Positions 27,381-36,771 of a DNA stretch of 53,474 nt are shown one piece after another. How positions within the stretch are numbered: position 1 is the stretch's first letter; each line of letters opens with the position of its first letter. Origin of the DNA: an uncultured Lachnospiraceae bacterium. GTDB lineage: Bacteria > Bacillota > Clostridia > Lachnospirales > Lachnospiraceae. The DNA lies in contig CAMJHQ010000022.1 of NCBI GenBank assembly GCA_946405625.1, positions 1-53,474 on the forward strand, read 5' to 3'. The notes beneath the pieces are model-generated. The model saw only the letters and a program-made list of their open reading frames with translations. It was not told the DNA's origin and ran no database searches. The translations under genes were made by a program, and so were the position numbers.

Positions 27381-27986
27381 ATGGTTATAAAAAGCGCAGA
27401 ACTTGCTGTTACATGTGGTGTAACAAGCAAGTTTCCCGAAAATACAAAAACAGAGATAGCATTTGCCGGCAGATCAAATGTCGGCAAATCATCTCTTATT
27501 AACGGTCTTTTGAACAGAAAAAATCTTGCCAGAACTTCTTCAACTCCCGGCAAGACTATCACGATCAATTTCTATGAAATAAACAAAGAGTTCTTCTTTG
27601 TGGATTTACCCGGATATGGATATGCCAAGGCGGCTCGTACAGAAAGAGCCAAATGGGGCAAGATGATTGAAAAGTATTTAAATAACAGTAAAACACTGAA
27701 GAGTGTTTTTCTTTTGGTTGACAGCAGGATTCCGCCAACGAAGGATGATCAGCAGATGTATGACTGGATGGTTGCTGCGGGATTTAAACCGGTTATTATA
27801 GCCACAAAGACTGATAAACTCAGTAAGAATCAGATGATCAGAAGTCTCGGTATAATCAGAAAAACTCTTTCTGCAGACAGTGATGTAAAAATCCTGCCCT
27901 TTTCTGCTTTAAAAAGGACAGGACGTGAAGAAATTCTGGATCTTATTGAAGAGATTGTTACTGATGCTCCTCAGGAGGAGTCTTAG
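27381..27986 (+). CDS. engB: Ribosome biogenesis GTPase EngB/YsxC
   Basis: This GTPase is needed for 50S assembly. The 201 residues hold all G motifs: GRSNVGKSS (G1), the switch Thr in TPGKT (G2), DLPGYGYA (G3), TKTDK (G4) and SAL (G5). It starts seven bases after clpX and is probably translationally coupled; a start at ATG 27381 fits the family N-terminus (VIKSAELAVTCG). Its last 29 bases overlap the end of the convergent DUF4364 gene. Confidence 0.95.
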   Translation: MVIKSAELAVTCGVTSKFPENTKTEIAFAGRSNVGKSSLINGLLNRKNLARTSSTPGKTITINFYEINKEFFFVDLPGYGYAKAARTERAKWGKMIEKYLNNSKTLKSVFLLVDSRIPPTKDDQQMYDWMVAAGFKPVIIATKTDKLSKNQMIRSLGIIRKTLSADSDVKILPFSALKRTGREEILDLIEEIVTDAPQEES

Positions 27987-28548
27987 ATTTCAGAATATCG
28001 GTTGTGGTAGGCTCGGAGTTTTCGTTATCTGAGTTTACCCACAGTTCGTTGATGAGATACTGATATACATCGGTACTCTTGGCACGCCAGTTGTCACATA
28101 TAGATCTTGCAAGAGTTTTACTTGTGACATTCAGCTTGAGATCGATAAGTGTATCTCTTCTTTCTTTAATAACACATTCTACGGTATATTCCTGATTTTC
28201 ATTATAATAATAATCTGCATAGATTTCAGATTCGTTTTTCAGATTTATCTTTTCGGCTTTGAAGTAGTCGAGTATTTCCTGCTTGATGGAATTGGATAAT
28301 CTGTTTTCAAAATACAGAAGGGCTTCTTCGCCCAGATTGGTTATTTTATAGTGCTTAGTGTCTCTGATAGTGCTGACGGAGATAAATCCCTCATTGATCA
28401 GTTCACTGAGTGATTCATGAATATTGAAAAGATTGGTATACCCCTTATCAAGAATAAAACTGGATATACGAGAGTTGGTCAGAGTGTATTCATCTATTCT
28501 GTCCAGCATATATAGAATTATCAGTTTATATAGCATTAAACCTTCCAT
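27958..28548 (-). CDS. DUF4364-family winged-helix protein
   Basis: The 196 residues match, from memory, the DUF4364 family common in clostridia. An N-terminal winged-helix-like region (LYKLIILYMLDRI, TNSRISSFILDKGYTN, LSELINEGFI, YKITNLGEEAL) is followed by an alpha/beta domain with a Tyr-rich strand and the SKTLARSICDNWRAKS motif. This suggests a DNA-binding regulator with a small sensory part, but no target is known. A second ATG twelve bases in has a better ribosome site (GGAAGG) and could be the true start. It is divergent from rho, with overlapping promoters, and its 3' end overlaps engB. Confidence 0.8.
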   Translation of the reverse strand: MEGLMLYKLIILYMLDRIDEYTLTNSRISSFILDKGYTNLFNIHESLSELINEGFISVSTIRDTKHYKITNLGEEALLYFENRLSNSIKQEILDYFKAEKINLKNESEIYADYYYNENQEYTVECVIKERRDTLIDLKLNVTSKTLARSICDNWRAKSTDVYQYLINELWVNSDNENSEPTTTDILKSKTPPEEHQ

Positions 28549-28571
28549 AAGTTATCCCCAAAATGAATTAA

Positions 28572-28601
28572 TTGTGTCATGAATGACGCATTAAATAGAA
28601 T
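28572..28601 (+). promoter_or_regulatory. Candidate promoter of rho
   Basis: TTGTGT (28572-28577), an 18-base spacer and TAGAAT (28596-28601). An inverted repeat GTCAT-GA-ATGAC (28576-28587) begins on the last bases of the -35 and runs into the spacer. The leader is about 75 bases. Confidence 0.5.
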
Positions 28602-28625
28602 ACGACAAATAATAAAAAAAATCAA
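28597..28625 (-). promoter_or_regulatory. Candidate promoter of the DUF4364 gene, overlapping the rho promoter
   Basis: On the minus strand, TTGATT (complement of 28620-28625), a 17-base spacer and TATTCT (complement of 28597-28602). Its -10 covers five of the six bases of the rho -10 on the other strand. Confidence 0.5.
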
Positions 28626-28680
28626 TGTGACTATTTATCAATAATGTGTAGTGGTCTTATTTTATTGAAAAGGAGAATTT

Positions 28681-30408
28681 ATGAATTACAGTAAAACACC
28701 TGTAGCGGAACTCAGAGCATTGGCAGCCGAAAAGGGTATAGTAAATGCATCTGAAATGAAGAAGAAAGATCTTGCGCAGCTTCTGGAGAAGATAGATCTT
28801 ATGATGCAGTCAAAAGAAGAATCTAAATCAGAAGCAGAATCTAAATCAGAGGTTCGGGAGAAATCAGAGACATCTTCTAAGGCAGAAGTGTCGGAAAAAT
28901 CGAAGGCTTCAGAGAAAAAGCAGGCAGCTGAACGAGATGATTCAAAGAAAGTCTCAGTTAAACATGAGTCTAATAAGCGAGCTTCCGAAAAGCGTGAGCC
29001 TTCTAAACAGAATCTGCCTAAACAGGGTAAAGCAAAGATTTCTGCAAGCTCTGAAGATACGGATAAAGAGCAGAAAAATGAAAATGCATATGAAAAGGAT
29101 TCGGAAGATGTGAAGATGAATGCATATTCGTCTGCTGAAGAAACAAAGAAGAACGTATATTCGGCTGCAGAAGAAACAAAGAAGAATACATATTCAACTG
29201 CGGAAGAAGCCAAGAAGAATGTATATTCAGCTCCGGAACCGGATCAGTATGCTGATGATGATTCAGATATTCCGGAGAAAGATTACATTTCCGATGGGAT
29301 TCTTGAAATACTTCCTGAAGGTTACGGATTCCTCAGAAGTGATAATTATATGCCTGGAGCAAGAGATATATATCTTGCTCCGACTCAGATACGAAAGTTC
29401 AGGCTTAAAACAGGTGATGTAGTATCAGGTCCGGTAAAGAAGAACAATTCAGCTAATGATAAGTATAGCGGACTTCTCTATATAGATAAGGTTAACGGTA
29501 TCTCTCCCGAGGAGGTGAGAAACAGAATTCCTTTTGAAGATCTTACTCCGATATTTCCTGATGAGAGGATTCATCTTGACTATGATAATGCTCCGAGAGC
29601 TATCAGAATAGTTGATTTCTTCTCACCAATCGGAAAAGGCCAGAGAGGCATGATAGTTTCTCCGCCTAAAGCAGGAAAGACTACACTTCTTAAGCAGATA
29701 GCAAAGAGGATAACAACCGCTTATCCGGACATGCATCTTCTTGTCCTTCTTATAGATGAAAGACCTGAAGAGGTTACGGATATAAAAGAAGCTATTGAAG
29801 CACCTAATGCTGAAGTTATCTATTCGACCTTTGATGAGCTTCCGGAGCATCATAAGAGAGTTTCGGAAATGGTTATTGAAAGGGCAAAAAGACTGGTTGA
29901 GCTGAAGAAGGATGTTGTTATTCTGATAGACAGTATTACCAGACTTGCAAGAGCATATAATCTTACAGTTACAGCAAGCGGAAGGACTCTGTCTGGAGGA
30001 CTTGATCCTGCGGCTCTTCATATGCCTAAGAAGTTTTTCGGTGCTGCAAGAAATATGAGAGAAGGCGGAAGTCTTACAATACTTGCAACTGCACTTATCG
30101 AAACGGGAAGTCGTATGGATGATGTGGTATTCGAAGAATTTAAGGGTACCGGTAATATGGAGCTTGTGCTTGACAGAAGTCTGTCGGAGAAGAGGATTTT
30201 TCCTGCAATCAGTATTCCGAAGTCAGGAACCAGAAGAGACGATCTGCTGCTCGATCCGGATGAGAAGGAGGCACTTGACCTTATTCACAGCAACTTCCGC
30301 GGAAACAGGACAGATGAGATAGTCGAAGAGCTGATAAAGCTATTCTCACAGACGAAGAATAATAAAGAATTCATTGAGATGGTAAAGAAAATCTTCAAGA
30401 AATATTAA
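28681..30408 (+). CDS. rho: Transcription termination factor Rho with repeat-bearing insertion
   Basis: This hexameric RNA-dependent ATPase ends transcription. The 575 residues exceed the usual 420-440. An N-terminal Rho_N/SAP-like helix set (1-42) is followed by a Lys/Glu/Ser-rich insertion (about 43-200). Near its end that insertion carries about 3.5 copies of an 11-residue repeat ([11 protein letters not shown] type). Then come the cold-shock RNA-binding domain ([14 protein letters not shown], about 207-275) and the ATPase with Walker A PPKAGKTT (Lys333), Walker [16 protein letters not shown], the Q loop and [28 protein letters not shown] precedes ATG. Such charged insertions are known in Rho of some Gram-positives and may add RNA or condensate-forming surface. 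Confidence 0.95.
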   Translation: MNYSKTPVAELRALAAEKGIVNASEMKKKDLAQLLEKIDLMMQSKEESKSEAESKSEVREKSETSSKAEVSEKSKASEKKQAAERDDSKKVSVKHESNKRASEKREPSKQNLPKQGKAKISASSEDTDKEQKNENAYEKDSEDVKMNAYSSAEETKKNVYSAAEETKKNTYSTAEEAKKNVYSAPEPDQYADDDSDIPEKDYISDGILEILPEGYGFLRSDNYMPGARDIYLAPTQIRKFRLKTGDVVSGPVKKNNSANDKYSGLLYIDKVNGISPEEVRNRIPFEDLTPIFPDERIHLDYDNAPRAIRIVDFFSPIGKGQRGMIVSPPKAGKTTLLKQIAKRITTAYPDMHLLVLLIDERPEEVTDIKEAIEAPNAEVIYSTFDELPEHHKRVSEMVIERAKRLVELKKDVVILIDSITRLARAYNLTVTASGRTLSGGLDPAALHMPKKFFGAARNMREGGSLTILATALIETGSRMDDVVFEEFKGTGNMELVLDRSLSEKRIFPAISIPKSGTRRDDLLLDPDEKEALDLIHSNFRGNRTDEIVEELIKLFSQTKNNKEFIEMVKKIFKKY

Positions 30409-30505
30409 GTAATACTATGAAATAAATATGCCTATGCATGGTATGATATTTTGGTGATAAAAGGTTTATACTAAGATTTTTTACGTAGGTATATGGAGGC
30501 GCATT

Positions 30506-33484
30506 TTGGTTTTTAACTTTAGATCCATAAAAACTCGAAGAAAACAACTGGTATCAAAGGAACAGAGATACTTCCGAAGAGTATTTATAAGTTTCTTTAA
30601 GATTGTACTCAGTGTATGTGTTCTGAGTATAATCATTTTGGCAGGAGCCGGTTTCGGTATTATGAAGGGAATTCTGGATGATGCACCTGACATAAAAAGC
30701 ATTAATATCAAACCGAAGGGCTTTAAAACCATAATAGTAGATCAAAACGGTAATGAGATCGATTCTTTATCCATGATAAATTCGAACAGAATTTATGTAT
30801 ATTATGAGGACATTCCGAAGCAGTTTGTAAATGCTTTTGTCGCTATTGAGGATGAAAGATTCTGGGATCATAACGGTATTGATGTCAGAGGTATCTTCAG
30901 AGCGGTTATCAGAGATATTGCAAGTGGAAGTATGGATGAAGGTGCTTCTACTATTACTCAGCAGCTTATTAAGAATCAGGCTTTCAATGGCGGAGACGAG
31001 CCGACTAAGATCGAGCGTATCGAACGAAAAGTCCAGGAACAGATGCTTGCCATGGAGCTCGAGAAGTCATATACGAAGGAGCAGATAATCGAGTATTATC
31101 TTAATACCATTTATCTCGGACAGGGTGTTAACGGTATAGAGGCAGCTTCTCAGAGATATTTTGATAAGTCTATAGGCGAACTCAATATTTCGGAAATCGC
31201 AATGATCGCCGGAATCACTCAGAATCCGTATGGTTATGATCCGGTCGTCTACCCTGAGAATAATAATAAAAGACGTATCAATGTTCTGAATAAGATGAAG
31301 GAACTCGGATATATAACAGAAGACGAGTTTAAGGCTGCACGTGATGATGATGTGTATGCACGTGTTAAGGAAGTCAGACAGCAGGAAGAAGAAAGCTTTG
31401 AATATAACTCTTATTTCAAGGATGCTCTGATGTGGGCGTTTGTTGATGACCTTAAGGAAATGTACGGCTACACTGAAGCGGAAGCCTTCAATGAAATGTA
31501 TACCGGTGGTTATACAATCTACAGTACACAGGATTTCGGTATACAGAAAATATGTGACGATGTTGTAAATGATCCTGAATACTATCCGGAAGAAACAGAA
31601 GTAGTTATTAACTATGATCTTGTAATCATGGATGGTGACGGAAAGACGCCGCATTACTATGACCAGAATTCTCTTGTAAGCTATTTTATGAAGACTACGG
31701 AGGATTATTCATATAAGAATCTGTATCCTGATGAGGCTTCGGCAAGACAGGCAGCAGATGAATTTAAAGAAGCGATGCTTGAAGAGACAGACGGTTCCTT
31801 CGTAAGTGAGGATATAAAGTTTGCTATTCAGCCGCAGGCTTCTGTTTCGGTTATCGATCAGCATACGGGATATGTAAAAGCAGTTACCGGAGGAAGAGGA
31901 AAGAAGACCGAAAACCTTGGATTTAACCGTGCAACAGATGCGAAGAGACAGCCGGGATCCTGCTTCAAAGTTGTTGCGGCATTTCTTCCTTATATCGATA
32001 CTATAGGCGGACTCTGCAACATGTATGAGGATAAGCCTTATGAATATTTAGACGGATCTCCTGTCAAGAACTGGTATGAGGGCTACAGAGGATGGGCATC
32101 TATCAGAATGGGTATTCAGGAATCTATGAATATCATTGCTGTTCAGGCTATAACTGAAGTAACGCCTGAGGTAGCGTTTGGATATCTGAACAGACTTGGA
32201 TTTACGACACTTGTTGATGAATATATAGCTCCGGACGGAAGACCATTTACCGACATTAATCAGTCGCTTGCACTAGGTGGCCTTACTTACGGTGTTACAA
32301 ATCTTGAGATAACAGCGGCTTATGCTGCTATAGCTAATTACGGAACATACATAAAACCGTGTTTCTATTCACAGGTATATGATCATGAGGGAAATCTGAT
32401 CATTGATAATACGGTACCTGAAAAGCTTCCTACAACTCATGCGGCTTGTAAGGAGACGACAGCATGGCAGCTTCTTGATGCTATGAAGGATGTTATCACG
32501 GACGGAACAGGTATGAAGGCACAGCTCACAACAGGTGGAGTGGCAGCCGGAAAAACGGGTACTACATCTAACTGTTATGACCTCTGGTTCTGCGGTATGA
32601 CACCATATTATACAGCTTCTGTATGGTATGGAATCGATACTCCTTCTTATGCGGATACTCAGCTTCACAAATATATGTGGAGAGACATTATGGACGGCAT
32701 AGCGGAGCTTGAAGGACATGATCCGTCACTTGACTGGGAAATGCCTGAGGGAATAGAGAAAGTTACCGTATGCAGATTGTCGGGTCTTCTTCCTGTTGCC
32801 GGATGCCCTACATCTACAGATTATTGTGCTGTAGAAAATGCACCGAGTGAGAGGTGTAAAGGTGGACATGAAACAAGCATCAAGCTTTGTGATGAATCTC
32901 ATATGAGAGCGACAAATGCATGCCCCTGCGTGACAGAGTATAAATTCGTTCAGGGCGGAGAAAATGCTGGATCCAGAACTATAGAAGGTGCTAATTTCGA
33001 GTATGATGAAAAGAATTTCACAGAGGAATGTACGATTCATCCACCTGTTGAAGGAGAATTTTCAATCGTAAACAGAGTATACGAAGGCGGCGGTGGTACT
33101 GTTGATTCAACGGTAGGAGTAAATGCCGGAGATACAGTAACGGTTCATTGGCAGCCTGATCCGGGTTATGCCGTTGAGGTGGTATGGATTGACGGTAATC
33201 CTATGTTCAATTTATCTGAGTTTACATTTGCTGATATATCGGATTATCATTCGGTAACAGTTAAATTTAAGAAACTGGATAACCAACCGGGACAGCCGGG
33301 ACAGCCGGGACAACCGGGACAGCCGGGACAGCCGGAACAGCCGGGACAGCCGGAACAACCGGGACAACCGGGACAGCCGGAACAACCGGGACAACCGGGA
33401 CAACCGGGGGATCCTGCTTCACAGCAGCCTCCACAAAATCCAGAGCCACAGCCGGATCCGAATTCACAACAGAATCCGAATTAA
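30506..33484 (+). CDS. Class A penicillin-binding protein (PBP1A type), copy 1
   Basis: This bifunctional wall synthase has 992 residues. The start is TTG 30506, six bases after GGAGG; no ATG fits. It has a cytoplasmic basic N-terminus and a membrane anchor at about 28-53. The GT51 transglycosylase domain carries the catalytic Glu115 in AIEDERFW and GASTITQQL. The transpeptidase domain carries Ser485 in GSCFK, SMN (near 540) and Lys683 in AGKTGTTSN. Paired Cys residues occur near 760-820, and a PASTA-like or Ig-like beta segment comes late. The tail has 14 QPG/QPE triplets (33284-33409) and ends in Gln/Pro/Asn. A highly similar gene follows. The tail is probably outside the membrane and may span or bind the wall. 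Confidence 0.93.
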   Translation: MVFNFRSIKTRRKQLVSKEQRYFRRVFISFFKIVLSVCVLSIIILAGAGFGIMKGILDDAPDIKSINIKPKGFKTIIVDQNGNEIDSLSMINSNRIYVYYEDIPKQFVNAFVAIEDERFWDHNGIDVRGIFRAVIRDIASGSMDEGASTITQQLIKNQAFNGGDEPTKIERIERKVQEQMLAMELEKSYTKEQIIEYYLNTIYLGQGVNGIEAASQRYFDKSIGELNISEIAMIAGITQNPYGYDPVVYPENNNKRRINVLNKMKELGYITEDEFKAARDDDVYARVKEVRQQEEESFEYNSYFKDALMWAFVDDLKEMYGYTEAEAFNEMYTGGYTIYSTQDFGIQKICDDVVNDPEYYPEETEVVINYDLVIMDGDGKTPHYYDQNSLVSYFMKTTEDYSYKNLYPDEASARQAADEFKEAMLEETDGSFVSEDIKFAIQPQASVSVIDQHTGYVKAVTGGRGKKTENLGFNRATDAKRQPGSCFKVVAAFLPYIDTIGGLCNMYEDKPYEYLDGSPVKNWYEGYRGWASIRMGIQESMNIIAVQAITEVTPEVAFGYLNRLGFTTLVDEYIAPDGRPFTDINQSLALGGLTYGVTNLEITAAYAAIANYGTYIKPCFYSQVYDHEGNLIIDNTVPEKLPTTHAACKETTAWQLLDAMKDVITDGTGMKAQLTTGGVAAGKTGTTSNCYDLWFCGMTPYYTASVWYGIDTPSYADTQLHKYMWRDIMDGIAELEGHDPSLDWEMPEGIEKVTVCRLSGLLPVAGCPTSTDYCAVENAPSERCKGGHETSIKLCDESHMRATNACPCVTEYKFVQGGENAGSRTIEGANFEYDEKNFTEECTIHPPVEGEFSIVNRVYEGGGGTVDSTVGVNAGDTVTVHWQPDPGYAVEVVWIDGNPMFNLSEFTFADISDYHSVTVKFKKLDNQPGQPGQPGQPGQPGQPEQPGQPEQPGQPGQPEQPGQPGQPGDPASQQPPQNPEPQPDPNSQQNPN

Positions 33485-33529
33485 TAACAGGGGATGGATT
33501 CTCGTTAAGGAAATTAATAAATTATCAGT

Positions 33530-33557
33530 TTGCAATAAACCTGTAGAGTGTTATAAT
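33530..33557 (+). promoter_or_regulatory. Promoter of the second PBP gene
   Basis: TTGCAA (33530-33535), a 16-base spacer and a perfect TATAAT (33552-33557). The leader contains a perfect inverted repeat CCGATAT-GT-ATATCGG (33584-33599) that ends five bases before the GGAGG site. The second copy can thus be transcribed on its own. Confidence 0.65.
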
Positions 33558-33614
33558 ATTATGTTGTAATTTTATGATTAAATCCGATATGTATATCGGA
33601 AGTGGAGGCTTAAA

Positions 33615-36602
33615 TTGGATTTAGACAGACATTCCGTTAAGGTGAGAAGAGACAGGCTGGTCTCTAAAGAACAAAGAATTTTCAGAAGGGGTCTTATAAG
33701 TGCCTTTAAAATAGTGCTGAGTGCTTTTGTACTTGGCATTATTGTGTTGGCAGGAGCAGGCTTCGGTGTCATGAAGGGTATTCTTGATGATGCACCTGAT
33801 GTAAGAAATATAAATATCAAACCGAAGGGTTTTAAAACAATCATAGTTGATCAAAACGGTAACGAGATCGATTCGCTCTCAATGATAAATTCAAACAGAA
33901 TTTACGTTTATTATGAGGATATTCCCCAGCAGTTTATCAATGCCTTTGTTGCTATCGAGGATGAAAGATTCTGGGAGCATAACGGTATTGACGTAAGAGG
34001 TATCTTCAGAGCTCTCTATCGAGACCTTGCAAGCGGAAGTATGGACGAAGGTGCTTCTACAATTACGCAGCAGCTTATCAAGAATGCTGCCTTCAACGGT
34101 GGTGATGAGCCTTCAAAGATTCAGCGAATCGAACGTAAGGTTCAGGAGCAGATGCTCGCAATGGAACTCGAGAAGAATTATACCAAGGAACAGATAATAG
34201 AGTATTATCTCAATACTATTTATCTCGGACAGGGTGTTAACGGTATAGAGGCAGCTGCTCAGAGATATTTTGAGAAATCAATCGGTGAGCTTAAGGTATC
34301 TGAGATTGCGATGATCGCAGGAATTACACAGAATCCTTACAGTTTCGATCCGGTTATCTTCCCTGAGAAGAATGCCAACAGACGTATTGACGTACTGGAT
34401 AAGATGAAAGAGCTCGGTTATATTACCGAAGCAGAATATACAGCTGCACGTAACGATGATGTATATGCTCGTGTTAAAGAGATCAGACAGCAGGATGAAG
34501 AGAATTTTGAGTATAATTCTTATTTCAAGGATGCAATGATGTGGGCTTTTGTTGCCGATCTTCAGGAAATGTACGGCTACACTGAATCAGAAGCATTCAA
34601 TGAAATGTACACAGGCGGCTATACTATTTACAGTACTCAGGATTTTGGAATTCAGAAGATCTGTGATGATGTAATTAATGACCCTGATTATTATCCGGAA
34701 GATACTGAGGTTGCGCTTAACTATAAGCTGACGCTTATGGACAAAGATGGTAAGACACCTCATTATTATGATCAGAATACTCTTGTAAATTATTATAAAG
34801 AAGTAACCGAGAATTATTCATATAATAATATATTTCCGAATGAGACCTTTGCAAGAGAGGCAGCCGACAGATATAAGGAAGCACTTCTTGATAAGAATGG
34901 TGGCTCTTTTGTAAGTGAGGAGATTAAATTCGCTATTCAGCCACAGGCTTCATGTACAGTTATCGATCAGCATACCGGATATGTAAAGGCTGTTACCGGA
35001 GGACGAGGCGAAAAGACCGAAAACTTAGGATTTAACCGTGCGACAGATGCTACCAGACAACCGGGATCCTGTTTCAAGGTTGTTGCTGCATTCCTGCCGT
35101 TTATTGATACCATGGGTGGCCTTTGTAACATGTTTGAAGATAAACCTTATGCATATGAGAATGGTTCACCGGTTAAAAACTGGTACGGTGGTTACAGAGG
35201 ATGGGCATCGATCAGACTCGGTATATCCGAATCCATGAATATTATTGCAGTTCAGGCTATAACTGCTGTTACTCCTGAAGTTGCATTCAGATATCTGAAG
35301 AGACTTGGATTTACTACACTGGTTGATGAGTATGTATCACCTAGCGGAGTAATGTTTACGGATATTACACAGTCTACAGCTCTCGGTGGTCTTACATACG
35401 GAGTTACAAATCTTGAGATTACGGCTGCATATGCTGCAATAGCAAATATGGGAACATATATTAAGCCGTGTTTCTATTCAAAGGTTTATGATCATGATGG
35501 AAATCTTATTATAGATAATACTGTTCCGGAGAAGCTTTCTACAACACATACTGCTTGTAAGGCTACTACCGCATGGCAGCTTATTGATGCTATGAAGGAC
35601 GTTCTTACTACAGGTACAGGTATGAAGGCTCAGCTTCTTACAGGTGGAGTTGCAGCAGGTAAGACAGGTACTACTTCAAACTGTTATGACCTTTGGTTCT
35701 GTGGAATGACACCATATTATACTGCATCTATATGGTATGGATATGATTCAAACGTATATGCAGATACACAGCTTCATAAATATATGTGGAGAGATGTAAT
35801 GGATGGTATTGCAGAGCTCGAAGGACATGATCCGTATCTTGACTGGGAGCAGCCTGAAGGACTTACTCAGGTTACTGTCTGCAGAATGTCGGGACTTCTT
35901 CCTGTTGCCGGATGTCCTACATCAACTGATTATTGTTCGGTTGATAATGTTCCGAGCAAGAGATGTAAGGGTGGACATGAAACATCAATTAAAATATGTG
36001 ATGATTCTCATAAGAGAGCTACAAATGCATGTCCTTGTGTTACTGAGTATCAGGTAATACAGGGCGGAGACGGAGATTCAAATAAAAGAACCATTGTTAA
36101 TTTCCCATTCCCATATGATGATTCAATCTTTACTTCGGAATGTGAGAAGCATCCATCACTGGGTGGCGATTATCAGGTCATCAACAGAGTGCTTGGAGAA
36201 GGTGGCTCGATAGATGCTTCAATGCCTGTTAATTCAGGCGGTTCTGTTACAGTACATATTTATCCGCTTGCAGGATATGAAGTTGATGCTGTATGGATTG
36301 ACGGTAATCCGCAATTCGGATTAACGGAGGTTGTATTTAATGGAGTAACCGGAAATCATTCGGTTACGGCCAGCTTTAAGAAAATAGAAGCAACCACAAC
36401 GCAGGCAACAACGCAGGCAACAACGCAAGCAACAACGCAGGCTACTACGGAGGCAACGACACAGGCACCGCAACCACAGCCTGAACCACAGCCTGAACCA
36501 CAGCCTGAACCACAGCCTGAACCGCAGCCTGAACCACAGCCTGAACCGCAGCCGGAACCACAACCGGAACCGCAGCCGGAACCACAACCTGAAACACCAT
36601 AA
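33615..36602 (+). CDS. Class A penicillin-binding protein (PBP1A type), copy 2
   Basis: The 995 residues are closely similar to the preceding gene and collinear with it: Glu115, Ser485 and Lys683 fall at the same residue numbers. Again the start is TTG, six bases after GGAGG. It has the same membrane anchor, GT51 domain and transpeptidase motifs (EDERFW, GASTITQQL, GSCFK, SMN, AGKTGTT). The Cys-containing segment (CRMSGLLPVAGCPTSTDYC) is kept. The tail differs completely: Ala-Thr-Thr-Gln repeats, then about ten Gln-Pro-Glu-Pro repeats (36390-36600). It has its own promoter and ends at a strong terminator. This is a tandem duplication with selection for the enzyme core and replacement of the tail. 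Confidence 0.93.
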   Translation: MDLDRHSVKVRRDRLVSKEQRIFRRGLISAFKIVLSAFVLGIIVLAGAGFGVMKGILDDAPDVRNINIKPKGFKTIIVDQNGNEIDSLSMINSNRIYVYYEDIPQQFINAFVAIEDERFWEHNGIDVRGIFRALYRDLASGSMDEGASTITQQLIKNAAFNGGDEPSKIQRIERKVQEQMLAMELEKNYTKEQIIEYYLNTIYLGQGVNGIEAAAQRYFEKSIGELKVSEIAMIAGITQNPYSFDPVIFPEKNANRRIDVLDKMKELGYITEAEYTAARNDDVYARVKEIRQQDEENFEYNSYFKDAMMWAFVADLQEMYGYTESEAFNEMYTGGYTIYSTQDFGIQKICDDVINDPDYYPEDTEVALNYKLTLMDKDGKTPHYYDQNTLVNYYKEVTENYSYNNIFPNETFAREAADRYKEALLDKNGGSFVSEEIKFAIQPQASCTVIDQHTGYVKAVTGGRGEKTENLGFNRATDATRQPGSCFKVVAAFLPFIDTMGGLCNMFEDKPYAYENGSPVKNWYGGYRGWASIRLGISESMNIIAVQAITAVTPEVAFRYLKRLGFTTLVDEYVSPSGVMFTDITQSTALGGLTYGVTNLEITAAYAAIANMGTYIKPCFYSKVYDHDGNLIIDNTVPEKLSTTHTACKATTAWQLIDAMKDVLTTGTGMKAQLLTGGVAAGKTGTTSNCYDLWFCGMTPYYTASIWYGYDSNVYADTQLHKYMWRDVMDGIAELEGHDPYLDWEQPEGLTQVTVCRMSGLLPVAGCPTSTDYCSVDNVPSKRCKGGHETSIKICDDSHKRATNACPCVTEYQVIQGGDGDSNKRTIVNFPFPYDDSIFTSECEKHPSLGGDYQVINRVLGEGGSIDASMPVNSGGSVTVHIYPLAGYEVDAVWIDGNPQFGLTEVVFNGVTGNHSVTASFKKIEATTTQATTQATTQATTQATTEATTQAPQPQPEPQPEPQPEPQPEPQPEPQPEPQPEPQPEPQPEPQPETP

Positions 36603-36622
36603 TTGAATAATTTAAAATATTT

Positions 36623-36661
36623 AGGTTTATGCAGTTTTTTATGACTGCATAAACCTTTTTG
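36623..36661 (+). terminator. Terminator after the PBP pair
   Basis: A perfect 13-bp stem (36623-36635 with 36644-36656), an eight-base T-rich loop and a T run from 36656 to 36660. It is 20 bases past the stop codon. Confidence 0.88.
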
Positions 36662-36771
36662 AATGTAAAAAGAGATATTTATTCAATGATATTTTACATG
36701 TTTATAGTCATTCGCTGATATTATACTATTTAATATTCTGACAGGATCATGGTTTCGGGAAGGAGAATACC

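Noticed and set aside
27387-27568. Minus-strand open frame opposite engB
   Set aside because: It is a shadow of the conserved GTPase gene, with no ribosome site or homology I recognise.
33212-33467. Minus-strand Val/Pro and Arg/Leu repeat frames
   Set aside because: They mirror the QPG repeat of the first PBP tail; the plus-strand gene explains the pattern fully.
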